A stretch of 64,000 nt of DNA from Quillaja saponaria. Lineage: Eukaryota; Streptophyta; Magnoliopsida; Fabales; Quillajaceae. Every line of letters begins with the position of its first letter. The stretch's first letter is position 1. This document shows positions 23,793 to 35,179 of the stretch, in pieces. A model generated the notes under the pieces. It was not told the origin of the DNA. It did no database searches and worked only from the letters and a program-made list of their open reading frames with translations. Location: positions 6,758,001 through 6,822,000 of the forward strand of contig CM055617.1 in the NCBI GenBank assembly GCA_029379385.1, read 5' to 3'. Made by a program: the position numbers and the translations under genes.

Positions 23793-24389
23793 GGGTGAGT
23801 TTGGAATAAATCCATGTGAGAGTTTAATTCAATTCAATTCAATTCAATTTAAATTATTTTTCAATGTTGTGAATAAATCATTTAAGTGATATAATTCAAA
23901 TGAATTAAATTGAATTATAGTGTTTGAAATATTATTATAAATAAAAAAATTCACTTCTTTCTAATACTTTTACAAAATTACCTGCATTTGTAAAAAATAA
24001 AAAAATTCTTACAAAAGTAATTTAAATAATTGGTACAGGTCTAATACATTATAAGAAGGGAAGAGAAATGAGGGGAAGGGGAGGGGAAAGAGAGAAGAGA
24101 ATAGATGCGAAATGAGGTAGGAAGAAAAATGAGGGGTTGTGATTTTTGAGATATAAATACAAGGATAAGTAAAATATATATATATATATATATTTTAATT
24201 TAATTGAATTGAATTTTTCACAAATTATATTAATTTTGAAGAGAATTCAAAATGAAAAAAATATTATAAAATGATATTTTAGAGTAAATTAAATTTTCAT
24301 GAAAGATAGATATCAAATATAAAATTGTAATCAAAATTAATTTAAATTAAATTAAGTTCTCTAATTTTATTTTATTTTCAAACACACTC
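23793..24389. mobile_element. MITE-like element, copy 1 (PIF/Harbinger type suggested)
   Basis: A 597-bp AT-rich non-coding element. Its ends are imperfect inverted repeats: GGGTGAGTTTGGAA at the left, and GAGTGTGTTTGAAAA when the right end is read on the other strand. It is flanked by TTA on both sides (23790-23792 and 24390-24392), the duplication typical of PIF/Harbinger elements. A related copy at 59671-60242 shares its internal landmarks, including GAGAAATGAGGGGAA and TGATTTTTGAGAT. No transposase frame is present, so it is non-autonomous. Confidence 0.65.
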
Positions 24390-25919
24390 TTATACCAAAA
24401 AATATATATATAAAAATGGAAAACTACTCAGAAGTCACCAAAATAGGATGCTTGATTTCTGACTCTCCGCTACTTCGCACACTGTAAGTGGAATTTTCAG
24501 GAGCTCTGATTTTCTCAACTCCATTTCCAATGGTGGAAACCCTAGCCGAATCATCAGAAGAAAGGAACATGAACCATGAAGACAAACCCATGCTTGACAT
24601 TAAAGAAAACCCCACACCCTCCGGTTCAGATTCCGATGGTTCTGACTCTGAGTCTGACTCCGATGAAGAAGCCCAGCAAAACATCCAGCTCCAAATCTTC
24701 GAGACTGAGCTTTCCGCTAATCCCTCTAATTATGATGCTCTTGTCCAGGTAAGTTCTCATGCTCATACATATATATGTTTGGTTGCTGAGAAAAGCTGTG
24801 ATTTTAGATATTACCATTCAAAGTTTAAAGTAGATTTGCTATGTATTTAGTTAGGCTAATTTTAAGCAACTAGTTCATCACATTGAAAATAAATAAAAGA
24901 AGTTTTAGAAGAGAAAATAGAAGCAACCAGGGCACATTCCATTCCTTGTATGTTGCTTTAAGACATGGGAAGAGAATGGGGTGCTTGAGACTTAGGTTGA
25001 CACGTTTTCCAAGTGATTTTTCTTCGTTTGCTTAGCTGGGATTTGAGATTATGAAACTAATACGATTTATCTTTCAATTTATATTTGCATGTTCGAATGT
25101 TATGGCTTCTTCCTTTGACAAATATTTTCCAAGCAATGGAGGGTCATTTCTTTTTCAGTACAGGTTCATTAATTTTTTCTTGTATTTGGTCAAAAGCATT
25201 AATGTTTGTTCTGATGATCTTTTTTTCAGTACATAAGGCTTCTTAGGAAAACAGGTGACATTGAAAAGCTGAGAAGGGCAAGGGAAGCAATGCGTGAGCT
25301 GTTTCCGTTGACACCCACAATGTGGCAGGAGTGGGCTAAAGATGAAGCTTCACTTAACAAAGGGTACGTCTTTTTCCTTTATTTTTCCTTCTTCTTCCGC
25401 TCATTGTTGTTGCCTGTTTTCTTTTTTGAGAACCCTCAACTGAAAAGTAAGGCTTAATTCCTTTTGGGAAAGGATATTGAAGTTAAATTTGAACTTCTTT
25501 GCATTTTTCTTCATGGATAGCTTCATTGTTATCTATTAATCTAATTTTAACTCTTACTATGCAGGCCTGATGCTTTTTCTGCAATTTAGAAACTTTATGA
25601 GCGAGGGGTGCTTGATTATCTGGTTGGTTATTTTTTTAATCTTCAATTATCAACTATGGTGGATTTCTTTTTGTTTTTCTGAATTTATCTTAATGACCTT
25701 AAGATATTCCTTATTCCACAAGGTGTAGAAGTAGAACTATCACGTTTTTTAGTCAAAAACATGCTAATGGTCTATCTGTCAAGTGCTTGTATCTATCATT
25801 ATGACTATGTGTATATCTTGATGTAGTATGTAAATTGCAGTATTATGGTTCTTAGATGTATTAAAAGTCAAGATTCTCAATTTTGGTTTGATGAAAGTTT
25901 GGATTTTATGAAGTGGAGT

Positions 25920-26124
25920 TGTAGAATATAAGAATAATGTATATTTAGATGATTTTCAATATACAAGATGGAGCCTCTATTTATAGGCTAAAGTGTTTAA
26001 CCTAACATAGTGAACCTAGACTAAATATCAACCAAATACGTAATAGAAATTACACAGAAATAAGGAAACTATAAATAAAGAAATTTGACCCACTAATTAA
26101 GCTGCTTATATTTACACTCTAACA
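25920..26124 (-). repeat. 3' LTR of the Ty1/copia element (left copy)
   Basis: 205 bp, TGTAGAATATAAG...CTCTAACA on the plus strand. Inside it lies a polypurine-like GCTTGAGAGTGAG (minus strand). Confidence 0.95.
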
Positions 26125-26131
26125 CTCACTC

Positions 26132-27787
26132 TCAAGCTGGAGCATAAAGATTATATGTTCCAAGCTTGTTGCACAGATATCGCAATCTGTTTCTTGTCAA
26201 AGATTTTGTGAATAAGTCTGCTAACTGATCTTCTGATTTTGTATATGTAGTCTTGATTGTATTATCCATAAGCTTCTCACGAACGAAATGACAGTCAACT
26301 TCTATATGTTTTGTTCGTTCATGAAAGACTGGATTTGATGCAATATGTAATGCAGCTTGATTATCACATACTAACTCCATAGGCTGTGAGTGCTGAAATC
26401 CAAGTTCGTCTAATAGATTTTTCAGCCAAACTAACTCAGCAGTGGTATGAGTCATGGCCCTATATTCAGATTCAGTACTGGATCTTGCAACAACAGTTTG
26501 CTTTTTACTTTTCCATGAAACAAGATTTCCACCCAAAAATATACAATATCCTGTAGTAGATATTCTGTTAAATTGAGAGTCTGCCCAATCAGCATCGCTA
26601 TAACCTTGAACTGGAGTAGAATTATATTTATGTACTAATGTATGACCACGACCATGTCCTCAAACTAGAGTGTGCCCATGATTCTTATATAATAATTCAT
26701 TTCCGGGTGCAGTGTTAAGGTATCTTAGGATACGAATAACATCATTCCAATGAGATGTTCGAGGCTGAGAAAGAAATTGGCTAACCATAGTAGTTGCAAA
26801 AGCAATATCTGGTCTAGGTGACTGTGAGATAATTCAGCTTACCAACAAGATGTCTATGTTGCTCAAGATTAGTCAGTAGCTCCCCCTCATCTGTTATAAG
26901 TTTAGTGTTTGGATCCATAAGAGTATCTACAGGTTTGGAATCTAACATACCTATATCACTCAAGACATCCATACAATACTTTCTTTGAGAACGGCAAATA
27001 CCCAATTGTGATCTTGCAACCTCAATGCCCAAGAAGTATTTTAGCTGTCCTAAGTCTTTAGTTTGAAACTTAGACTGTAAGAATGATTTCAATTGCTGAA
27101 TCCCATGATTATCATCACCTGTAATCACAATATCATCCACATACACAATTAAAAGAATTTTGCCATTAGGTGTATGTTTATAGAAAACTGAGTGATCAAC
27201 AGTACACCTTTGAAGGCCAAAACTAAGAACAATTTCACTGAATCTACCAAACCAAGCTCTAGGAATTGCTTTAAGCCATATAGAGACTTTTTCAATTGAC
27301 ACACCATACCGGACTCCCCCTGAGCAACAAAACCAGGTGGTTGCTCCATAAAGACTTCTTCATCAAGGTCACCATGTAAGAAAGCATTTTTGATGTCCAA
27401 TTGATAGAGTGGCCAATCAAAAATAGCAGCTAGAGATATAAATACCCTGACAAATGTAATTTTAGCTACGAGAGAGAAAGTTTCTGAATAATCCACACCA
27501 TAGACCTGAGTGTAGCCTTTTGCTACCAATCTAGCTTTTAAACGATCAACAGAACCATCAAGATGAACTTTTACGGTGTATACCTATTTACAGCCAACAA
27601 TGAATTTTCCAGAAAGTAAAAAGACTAGTTCACAAGTACCATTTGTATGTAAGGCGTTCATTTCATCAATTATGGCCTGCCGCCACCTGGGATGAGCAAG
27701 AGTATCACTGGTGGATTTTGGAACAGAAATAGAAGACAAAGAGGAGACAAATGCATAATAGGGTGAAGATAAACGATGATAACTCAA
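26132..27787 (-). pseudogene. Reverse transcriptase and RNase H region of the Ty1/copia element
   Basis: Four frames read in order on the minus strand. 27584-27787 has the entry segment (HPRWRQAIIDEMNAL). 27149-27529 has [29 protein letters not shown] and [13 protein letters not shown]. 26814-27302 has the catalytic box IVYVDDIVITGDD and DLGQLKYFLGIEVA. 26132-26536 has the RNase H end (ARSSTESEYRAM, LVCDNQAALHIA, KHIEVDCHFVRE). Frameshifts near 27150-27300 and stops near 26810 and 27580 separate them. Confidence 0.9.
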
Positions 27788-28123
27788 AAAAGTTTAAATA
27801 GGATAAGGATTATGAGTTGAACGAGTACCTATTCGTAAAATAGGTGGTGAAGCAGGATCCAAGGCACGGGAAGGTGTTGGGACAAAAGGTGAGTCATTAG
27901 GTACATCAACAGTGTCTGCTGGAAGATCAGGTAGTGATGCAGATGATACATAGTCATTTGGTCCAAGATAAGGAACTGGAAGAGCCTCAGAGATAGAAGG
28001 TGACTCGGGAATAGTCGAGGAAAAGAATGAAGATTCCTCAAAAAATGTAACATCAGCGGAGATAAAGTAACGATTCTTATCTGGACAGTAACATTTATAC
28101 TTTTTTTGAAGGCCAGAATAATC

Positions 28124-29546
28124 TTAGAAGATGCACTTAAATGATTTGGAAGAGAGTTTATTCTGTCCATGTGTTAGATTATGAACAAAACAAATGCAAC
28201 CAAAGATACGAAGCGGAAGTGAATATAAGGGATGATTAGGAAAGATGATAGAATATGGAATTTTGTTATGCAAAGTAAAAGATGGCATGCGATTAATAAG
28301 GTAGCATGCAGTAAATACAACATCAACCCAAAACCGAAGTGGAACATGACCATGAAGTAATAGAGTGCGAGCTGTTTCAATTAAATGTCTGTTTTTGCGC
28401 TCAGCAACTCCATTTTGTCGAGGGGTGTGAAAACAAGATGATTGATGCAGCATACTTTTAGATGTCATAAAGTGCTGAAATGATGTAGAAAAATATTCAC
28501 GTGCATTATCACTACGCAAAATACGAATAGAAACACCAAATTGTGTTTTAATTTCAGCACAAAACTGTTGGAATATAGAAAATAACTCAGAACGATTTTT
28601 CATTAAAAATAACCACGTGCAATGAGAATAGTCATCAATAAAGGTTACGAAATACTGAAATCTCAAAGATGAACTAACACGACTAGGACCCCAAACATTA
28701 GTATGAACAAGATGAAAGGGAAACTCTACTCTAAAACGACTATGCTTTGGAAACGAAGCACGTGTGTGCTTGCCAAGCTGACACGATTCACAATTTAAAG
28801 ATGACAGAGATGACAAACGAGGAACCATCTTCTGAAGCTTAGATAGACTAGGATGACCCAATCGACTGTGAATGAGAATAGGTGATACATTTGTAGAGCA
28901 AGCCACTGAAGATGTAGGTAGTGTGGTAAGATGGTAGAGGCCTTGTGACTCACGCCCTGTGCCAATCATTCTTCCAGTACGTCGGTCCTGTGTAGTAAAA
29001 GAATCATCAATGAAACTGATAGAACAATTGAGAGAACGAGTCAATTGACTAATAGAAATTAGACTGAATGAACATTCAGGGACATAAAACACAGATTCTA
29101 AAAGCAAAGAAGATAATGGTGTAGCTTGACCTATACCTTTAGCAATGGTTGTGGAGCCATTAGCCTATAGTGACAGTGGAAATTGATGATGGATTACTAA
29201 TACTAGAAAAAAGTTTTGGAATACCAGATATGTGATCAGAGGCACCAGAATTAAGAATCCAAGTGTCAAAAGGGGTCTGAGAGAGGCAAGCGACATAATT
29301 ATCATGAGAAGATTGCTGGGTAGCTTGATACTGTAAGAACTTATCATATTCAGTAGCTGATAATGAGACATTAATAAGCTTGTCTTTAGATGGTGAAACT
29401 TTAAGTGAATTGGCTGATTGAACAATGCCAGCTGTAGTAATAACAGGGGATCCAGAAAACACAGAGATAAAAGTACTAGGTTTTGACATACCAATTTTAG
29501 ATTTTTCAGAGATAGACATACCGATGAACAGTACCCCGATGAACAA
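28124..29546 (-). pseudogene. Protease and integrase region of the Ty1/copia element
   Basis: The protease box in 29160-29546 reads WILNSGASDHISG, with Asn in place of the usual catalytic Asp, so it would be inactive. Frame 28124-29107 has the pre-integrase HHCC part (RLGHPSLSKLQKM; CESCQLGKHTR), then the DDE core: FVTFIDDYSHCTWLF, RILRSDNAREYFS and HTPRQNGVAERKNRHL. Confidence 0.9.
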
Positions 29547-29556
29547 TTATCGTACT

Positions 29557-29664
29557 GCTAGAATGAAACGCAGCAATAGAGAGACACGCTGGAATGAAAC
29601 GCAGCAATAGAGAGACATGCTAGAATGAAACACAGCAATAGAGAGACACGCTAGAAAGAAACAA
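29557..29664 (-). repeat. 31-bp tandem repeats in the leader of the Ty1/copia element
   Basis: About 3.3 copies of a 31-bp unit (29557-29587, 29588-29618, 29619-29649, then a partial copy), each containing GAATGAAACRCAGCAATAGA. They lie between the primer site and protease, where gag should be. Confidence 0.9.
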
Positions 29665-29699
29665 AGAGAAAAATAAAAATTAGGGTTTTTTCTTCCTAA

Positions 29700-29711
29700 G
29701 CTCTGATACCA
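29700..29711 (-). other. Primer binding site of the Ty1/copia element
   Basis: TGGTATCAGAGC on the minus strand, directly adjoining the 5' LTR. Complementary to initiator tRNA-Met. Confidence 0.9.
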
Positions 29712-29916
29712 TGTAGAATATAAGAATAATGTATATTCAGATGATTTTCAATATACAAGATGGAGCCTCTTTTTATAGGCTAAAATGTTTAACCTAACAT
29801 AGTGAACCTAGACTAAATATCAACCAAATACGTAATAGAAATTACATAGAAATAAAGAAACTATAAATAAGGAAATTTGACCTACTAATTAAGCTGCCTA
29901 TATTTACACTCTAACA
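29712..29916 (-). repeat. 5' LTR of the Ty1/copia element (right copy)
   Basis: 205 bp, same length as the left copy, with 8 substitutions and no indel. Followed by the GGAGT duplication. Confidence 0.95.
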
Positions 29917-32900
29917 GGAGTCAACACCTATTCGCTCTGCTTCTCTAAAATATTAATGGAGGAAAATATTCATGTAGTCAACTCTAACTAGTTTTGGATT
30001 TAAGACTTAGTTGAGTTGACTAGACTTAAAATATTGTAGGTTAAACTTTCAGAAACATATTCTATTTTATTTCATTTTATAATTATTGCTTGAAAGTTAA
30101 CATAATTGACAAATTATTTTCTAATGCAGTCTGTGTCCCTATGATGTGACTATATTAATTTTATTCAAGAATTTGATCCATCAATAAGCGAATGTTCACC
30201 TGCTGGGATTTCAAAGGCAAGAGATATATTTGAGCGTGCACTTATGTCAGTTGGATTGCATGTTGCCGAAGGCAATAAAATATGGAACGCATACAGGGAA
30301 TTTGAGCAAGCTATATCTCTCACTATTGATGAGACTGATGTACAGGTAAAATGTTTTCAGTTAAGTGTCATTGATCTATAACAAGAACTATTTTGTTTTA
30401 TCTCGACCTGGTCATTAAGTATTTCCTTTGGCACATGCCATGGAGAATATTTTAGTAGTGTGGTTGAATTATTGACTGTGTAATTGATTCCTTCTAGAGG
30501 TCATATACATGAGTTGCTTCCTTTTGTTGTCGGCAAAAGAAAAGCAGATCCAGCGGATTCGAAGTATATTCCGCCGCCAGTTGTCTGTCCCACTTGTTGA
30601 CATGCAGTCAACACTTTTGGCCTATGAGGCTTGGGAGGTGGAACAAGGCGATGTTCAGGCTGCTGAGTCCCGTGACCTGGATGTGATTTCTTCTCATGTT
30701 GCATCAGCATATAAAAGAACGTTGGAGATTAATAATGCTCGTGTTCAATTTGAAGAGAAGATTGCTAGCCAGGATATTTCTGACACTGGAAGAGTACAAC
30801 TTTACATGGTACGTCTTCAATTATTACTAAAATTATATATACCTTCTGGAGGAAAAGGATTCTTGTTTAATTATTTACTATTTTTCATATTCAGCCTTGA
30901 AGAAAATATTTTGTTTGCAGAGCTATTTTAAACTTGAGCAGTCTTCTGGAACACCACCCCGTGTCCAAGTTGTATACGAGTGTGCTATTACTGAGTTACC
31001 TTTATCATCTGATCTGTGGCTTGATTACGCTCAGTATTTGGACAGAACGTTGAAGGTTTTCTGTTTATTTGGTGTTATCATGTTTGTGAGTAGCACAAAT
31101 GTTCTCCAAGGATTAATCTAGATCTTTTTTTGGTTTTTCTACCAGGTTGGGAATATAGTCAGCAGCACTTATAGCAGGGCCCCAAAGAATTGTCCCTGGG
31201 TTGGAGAACTTTGGGTTCGATATTTACTTTCCTTGGAACATTGTCATGCATCGGAAAAAGAGATAGCTGCTGTACGTTTTCTGTCATCAGCGATCTTTCT
31301 TTAATCCTTGTTCGGTTTGAATCTTTGATATTAACTTTGTTAAGTGTTGAAAGCAAATATTCTATATATTGGTTTATAAGAAACCTATGTCAACCCTGAT
31401 TTAACTTCTTGGGTAGTACTTGTCTTCAAATACTCCTATTAATTGTGTTATTATCAATTTTACTTTACACAAACAGAAATAATATGTAGTGTTCTAGGCG
31501 ACAAAGACTTTGCCCACCAGCTTGTTAATCTATGATGGTACTTGAAGATGTGTGCTATGAAATTTCTCTTTTTTCTGTTTTAAGCTTCATGATAAGGCAC
31601 TTATCTTGTAGTTTGTGATTTCAGCTCATTGTAACTAGTGTTCAGTATGGTACAAAGATGCCAGAGGGAAAAAAAAGGAAAACTACAATAAAAGATAGGA
31701 TTGATTTTGGTCTGTTCAAGTTGTTCCAAAAAAAAGACTTCATATTTAACTTCCAAATTCGTTCTATTCTGTTTCTTAATCACCTTGGGGCGTTGTTGAG
31801 TAGTGTCTAGGACTCTCTTCGTATGATCTTCTATTTTACCGTTTTTAGTAACCTTCGGGTAGTTTTTGGGTGGGAGTGGGGCTGTGGTATTGCCTTTTAA
31901 TTTTTACTATAACTACTCACATCCATTTAACCTGATCACTCCGTGTCTGTGGTCAGTTGTGGGAGATATTTTATGTCACTGAAACAATATGGTTACTCTC
32001 CTTGACCTTTCCAAAGAAAGGGGAAAAATCCACTGATGAGCATTCGTTCTTCCGCTGCCGTTGTGCAATCTTTATTCGGTCTCATTTTATGCTGGAGAAC
32101 GAAATTATTTCTCTTGGTACTTGAGGCACTCAGTATTTAGGGTCTGTGACTGCAGCCAGGATAGACTAATGGTCCTGTCAAAATTTCTGTGGCTGTTCAA
32201 AAAAATGTGGATATCCTACATCCATAAGATTTATCAATTGTTCCTGCCCGTGCTCAGGCCAAGACCTCAAAGCCACAGAAAGAGCACATATAAGTGATGT
32301 TGGATTGTTGGTTATATGATTATTTCTTTCTTTTACTGAAGTAGGAAAATAGTTTCCTTAAATTGAGCTTAGCAGTAACTAGGTTTACGGTAAAGTATTT
32401 ACCAAGTTACTTCTGCTTCCGTTGTGAAGGTGGAGTCTTCCTTTCTATTTTCTCTTTTGAGCTATTTAAACAATTTTGTTTGTCAATTTCAGGTCTTTGA
32501 GAAGTCTCTACTGTGCACCTTTCCAGCCTTTGATATGGATGATACAAAATAATTTTGTTGATATTGATCTAGATATTCCATATTATGTTTTGCAATAATA
32601 GATTTGATCTTTATAACATTGTTTGAATGGTAATGGACCTTCTTGCCACAGTATTGGGATTTATTTCTCACTTGTGTGGATGGCTTAAGGCGGAGAATCT
32701 CATCCACTGGTGATTTGGAGGATCTTTTGGATTATCAATTGATAAGGGAAACATTCCAGGTTGGTTACCTTTTTTGACTTACTTTTTCTCTTTTCTTTTT
32801 TTGGGGCTATGTTCTTCTCTTCATTAAAAAAATGGTAAAGAAATCAATGTTAAAGGCTAGTATTTTGCATGTCATGGAATGTTAGTGTATTTATGTGTTT

Positions 32901-34089
32901 CCCATTCTGAACCTGACAAAATTTGTAGGAATATAAGTTTGCAGTAATGTGCTGTAACAAATATGGTCTGAAAATATCTGTTCTTCCTTTTGACAATATA
33001 TAATATGCTGTAATATGTACTTTTCAAGCGATATTTAAGATATGTTATAGTAAAAGGTTTCCTGGGACTGGTTCAGAGGTATTCATTTTTTCTCTTGTTC
33101 CAACAAACCTTCTGTATTATTTATTTTAATCAATATTAATAGCTTGATTCCAGAGCACTAGATGACGCGATGTGCACGGCTTCTGAAGGTATGAGATTTA
33201 GTGGTTAATATGATGCTATCCTAACTTTGGAAAACTGGATGAAAAGAAAATACCGAGGGTAGAAAATAGCCTCAGATGCATCATAGCTGCTTAATTTCTC
33301 TAAAATATATGCTCTATTGATTAGGAAAAAATTTATCCTTTCAATTGAATATAATACTTACAAGCAGAGAATATAAGTCATAGAAGTAATGCCAAGAAAT
33401 ATGAAACTGAACCTTAAGGTGATGGCCCTAAGAATATATTAAACTAAACCATAAGCTTTGTATTGCCAAGAAATATGAAACTGGCAGAATCATAACATGG
33501 CCCTTTATTTAGATAAATCTAAATGTTAAAGCTCTTCAGCCTCTGTTTTCTGATCCTTGTGGTGCTTATATCAGCAACTTTGTAATAACGTTTTGACTTA
33601 AATCTTCGCTCGATGCTCACTTTTTCTTTTTTTGGATCTTTAATTATTTTTTTAAAACTTGATCTCAGAATTTTTGCCTACCATTGATCTTTCAAATACT
33701 TATCTATTGACTGAGCTTGATGGAAATTATGTTTCCCATTTCATAGATTTTTGTGTTAATTTGTGTAACAAGGCACTGAATCAGAGTTATATGTATTGTA
33801 TGTATATCTTCTTGAGCTCCTGTTTTCCTGTTCCTTTATGCCTCTGTCAGTAACGTTTTGATTTTATTGTTTACATGTTCTTTGAGCACTTTCTTTTTTA
33901 GATTTTTTTTTCATTTACTCTCAAGCTGGTCCCAAGTTCATCTTTCTGATAAATTTTTTTAGAGTCTGAGATCAATGGGCCTTATGTTGCTCATTTAGCT
34001 ATTTATATGACTTGGTTTTTATTCCTGATGCTGAATATTTGTTTGATGTTTTTTTGGGTGAATGCTTTAGTTATATTCATTGTAATTAC

Positions 34090-34430
34090 TGTTAGAGTGT
34101 AAATATAGATAGTTTAGTTCGTAAGTCAATTTCTTTATTTATAGTTTTTTTATTTATGTATAGTTGACTTACTTGTACTCTACACAAACTTGTACTCTAC
34201 ACAATCTCGTAATATAAATATATTATCTTGGTACGAGAAATTCTATTCCAATTCATCAAAACACTTTGAGTATCTCTTTTTTAGGTCTTACATGATATCA
34301 GAGTTTAGGGAGAGAAAACTCTAATTTATATTTTTTGCAGTGTCTCTTTCCAGTGTGTCTCTCTACTATTGCGTTTTATTCCAGCTGACCAAATTCAAGA
34401 TATGGTCTTTATTACTGTTCATAGGTTGAA
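34090..34430 (+). mobile_element. Truncated Ty1/copia relic: one LTR, primer site and leader
   Basis: An LTR of about 203 bp (34090-34292) starts TGTTAGAGTGTAAATATA and ends CTTACA, matching the reverse complement of the 25920-29916 LTRs at both ends. It is followed by a primer site TGATATCAGAG (34293-34303) and a leader with GTGTCTCTCTACTATTGCG and TACTGTTCAT, which echo the leader of the complete element. The rest of the element and its second LTR are missing. It lies in plus orientation, opposite to the complete element, in the same pseudogene just upstream of the RRM exon. Confidence 0.8.
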
Positions 34431-35179
34431 CTCTTTTCTTTTTCCTGTGCTTTTTGGTGTGGGTGGGGATGAACTGTTCTTGCTTTTCTCTAAATGTTGA
34501 GTCCAAACATGTTTAATTTTATTTTCTTATCTATGCAGGGTCTAGCATATGTGGACTTCTCCGATGAAGCTCACCTTGCTGGAGCAGTAGCCAAGAGCAA
34601 GCAGATGTTACTGGGTAAAAAGGTGAGTATTGCTAGGTCCAATCCAAAGCATAGCAAAAAGGAATCCTCTGATAGCAGAACCTCGAAGAAACATTGTAAG
34701 TGACTTTATTTATGTTATATTGTGTTTCCATTCTCTACATGCTGACTCTCATGTAAATGTCCAACTTACAAATTAATTGTGCTGAGTTCTGAAGATTCTG
34801 AGAAACTATAGAAATTTGTTTAAAGCTGAAACATAATTTCTTACAGAAATGTGTTTAAAGTACATCTCTTAATAATACCTTTTTATTTTTTCTCACATTT
34901 GAAAATCAAATTTGCAGTCCATGCTACTGATCAATCTGGTGCAGCAGGGGGTTCTGCATCTAGAGAATCTGATGATAACTCCCAAGAGGCTAGCCTGGAA
35001 CCACACTCTGCTATTATTAAGAGTGGAGGTGATAACGTTCAGCTTAAGGGGAGGAACACATTCGCAATACCCAGAAACGTCAGACCACTTGGAGTGAGGC
35101 AAATACACCAAAAGTTGAGGAGGGAGATGAAAAGCCAAAATCCAATGATGAGTTCAGAAAGATGTTCATTAAGGAATAG

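Larger units (their letters stand above)
25920..29916 (-). mobile_element. Ty1/copia LTR retrotransposon lacking gag, degenerate
   Basis: A 3997-bp element in the intron 25623-30129 of the SART3 pseudogene, opposite to it. LTRs are 205 bp each, TG...CA, flanked by a perfect GGAGT duplication (25915-25919 and 29917-29921). On the minus strand the order is LTR, primer site, short leader, protease, integrase, reverse transcriptase, RNase H, LTR: integrase before reverse transcriptase marks copia. Only about 170 bp separate the primer site from the protease frame, so nearly all of gag is gone. The LTRs differ at 8 of 205 positions (about 3.9%). Coding frames are broken in several places. Confidence 0.95.
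24530..35179 (+). pseudogene. SART3: SART3/Prp24-like U4/U6 recycling factor (HAT repeats and RRM), pseudogene
   Basis: The intact family recycles U4/U6 snRNPs using N-terminal HAT repeats and C-terminal RRMs. Exon-like blocks with mostly good borders: 24530-24748 (acidic start), 25230-25363 (LRRAREAMRELFPLTPTMWQ), 25565-25622, 30130-30345 (KARDIFERALMSVGLHV), 30533-30808, 30921-31055, 31146-31271 (NCPWVGELWVRYL), 32493-~32545, 32652-32759, 34539-34695 (RRM: GLAYVDFSDEAHLAGAV) and 34918-35179. Lesions: TAG at 25587-25589 in place of a Glu-like codon (FSAI-stop-KLYERG); TGA at 30142-30144 in place of Trp; TCG instead of AG before 30533; no clear donor after 32493; a frameshift near 35090, after which the family tail PKSNDEFRKMFIKE ends at 35179. 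The C-terminal HAT half and first RRM are missing between 32760 and 34538. Introns are retained, so this is a duplicated, not a processed, pseudogene. Confidence 0.85.

Noticed and set aside
24424..24817. Minus-strand Ser/Glu-rich frames at the start of the SART3 copy
   Set aside because: Shadow of the acidic Ser/Asp/Glu-rich first exon on the plus strand.
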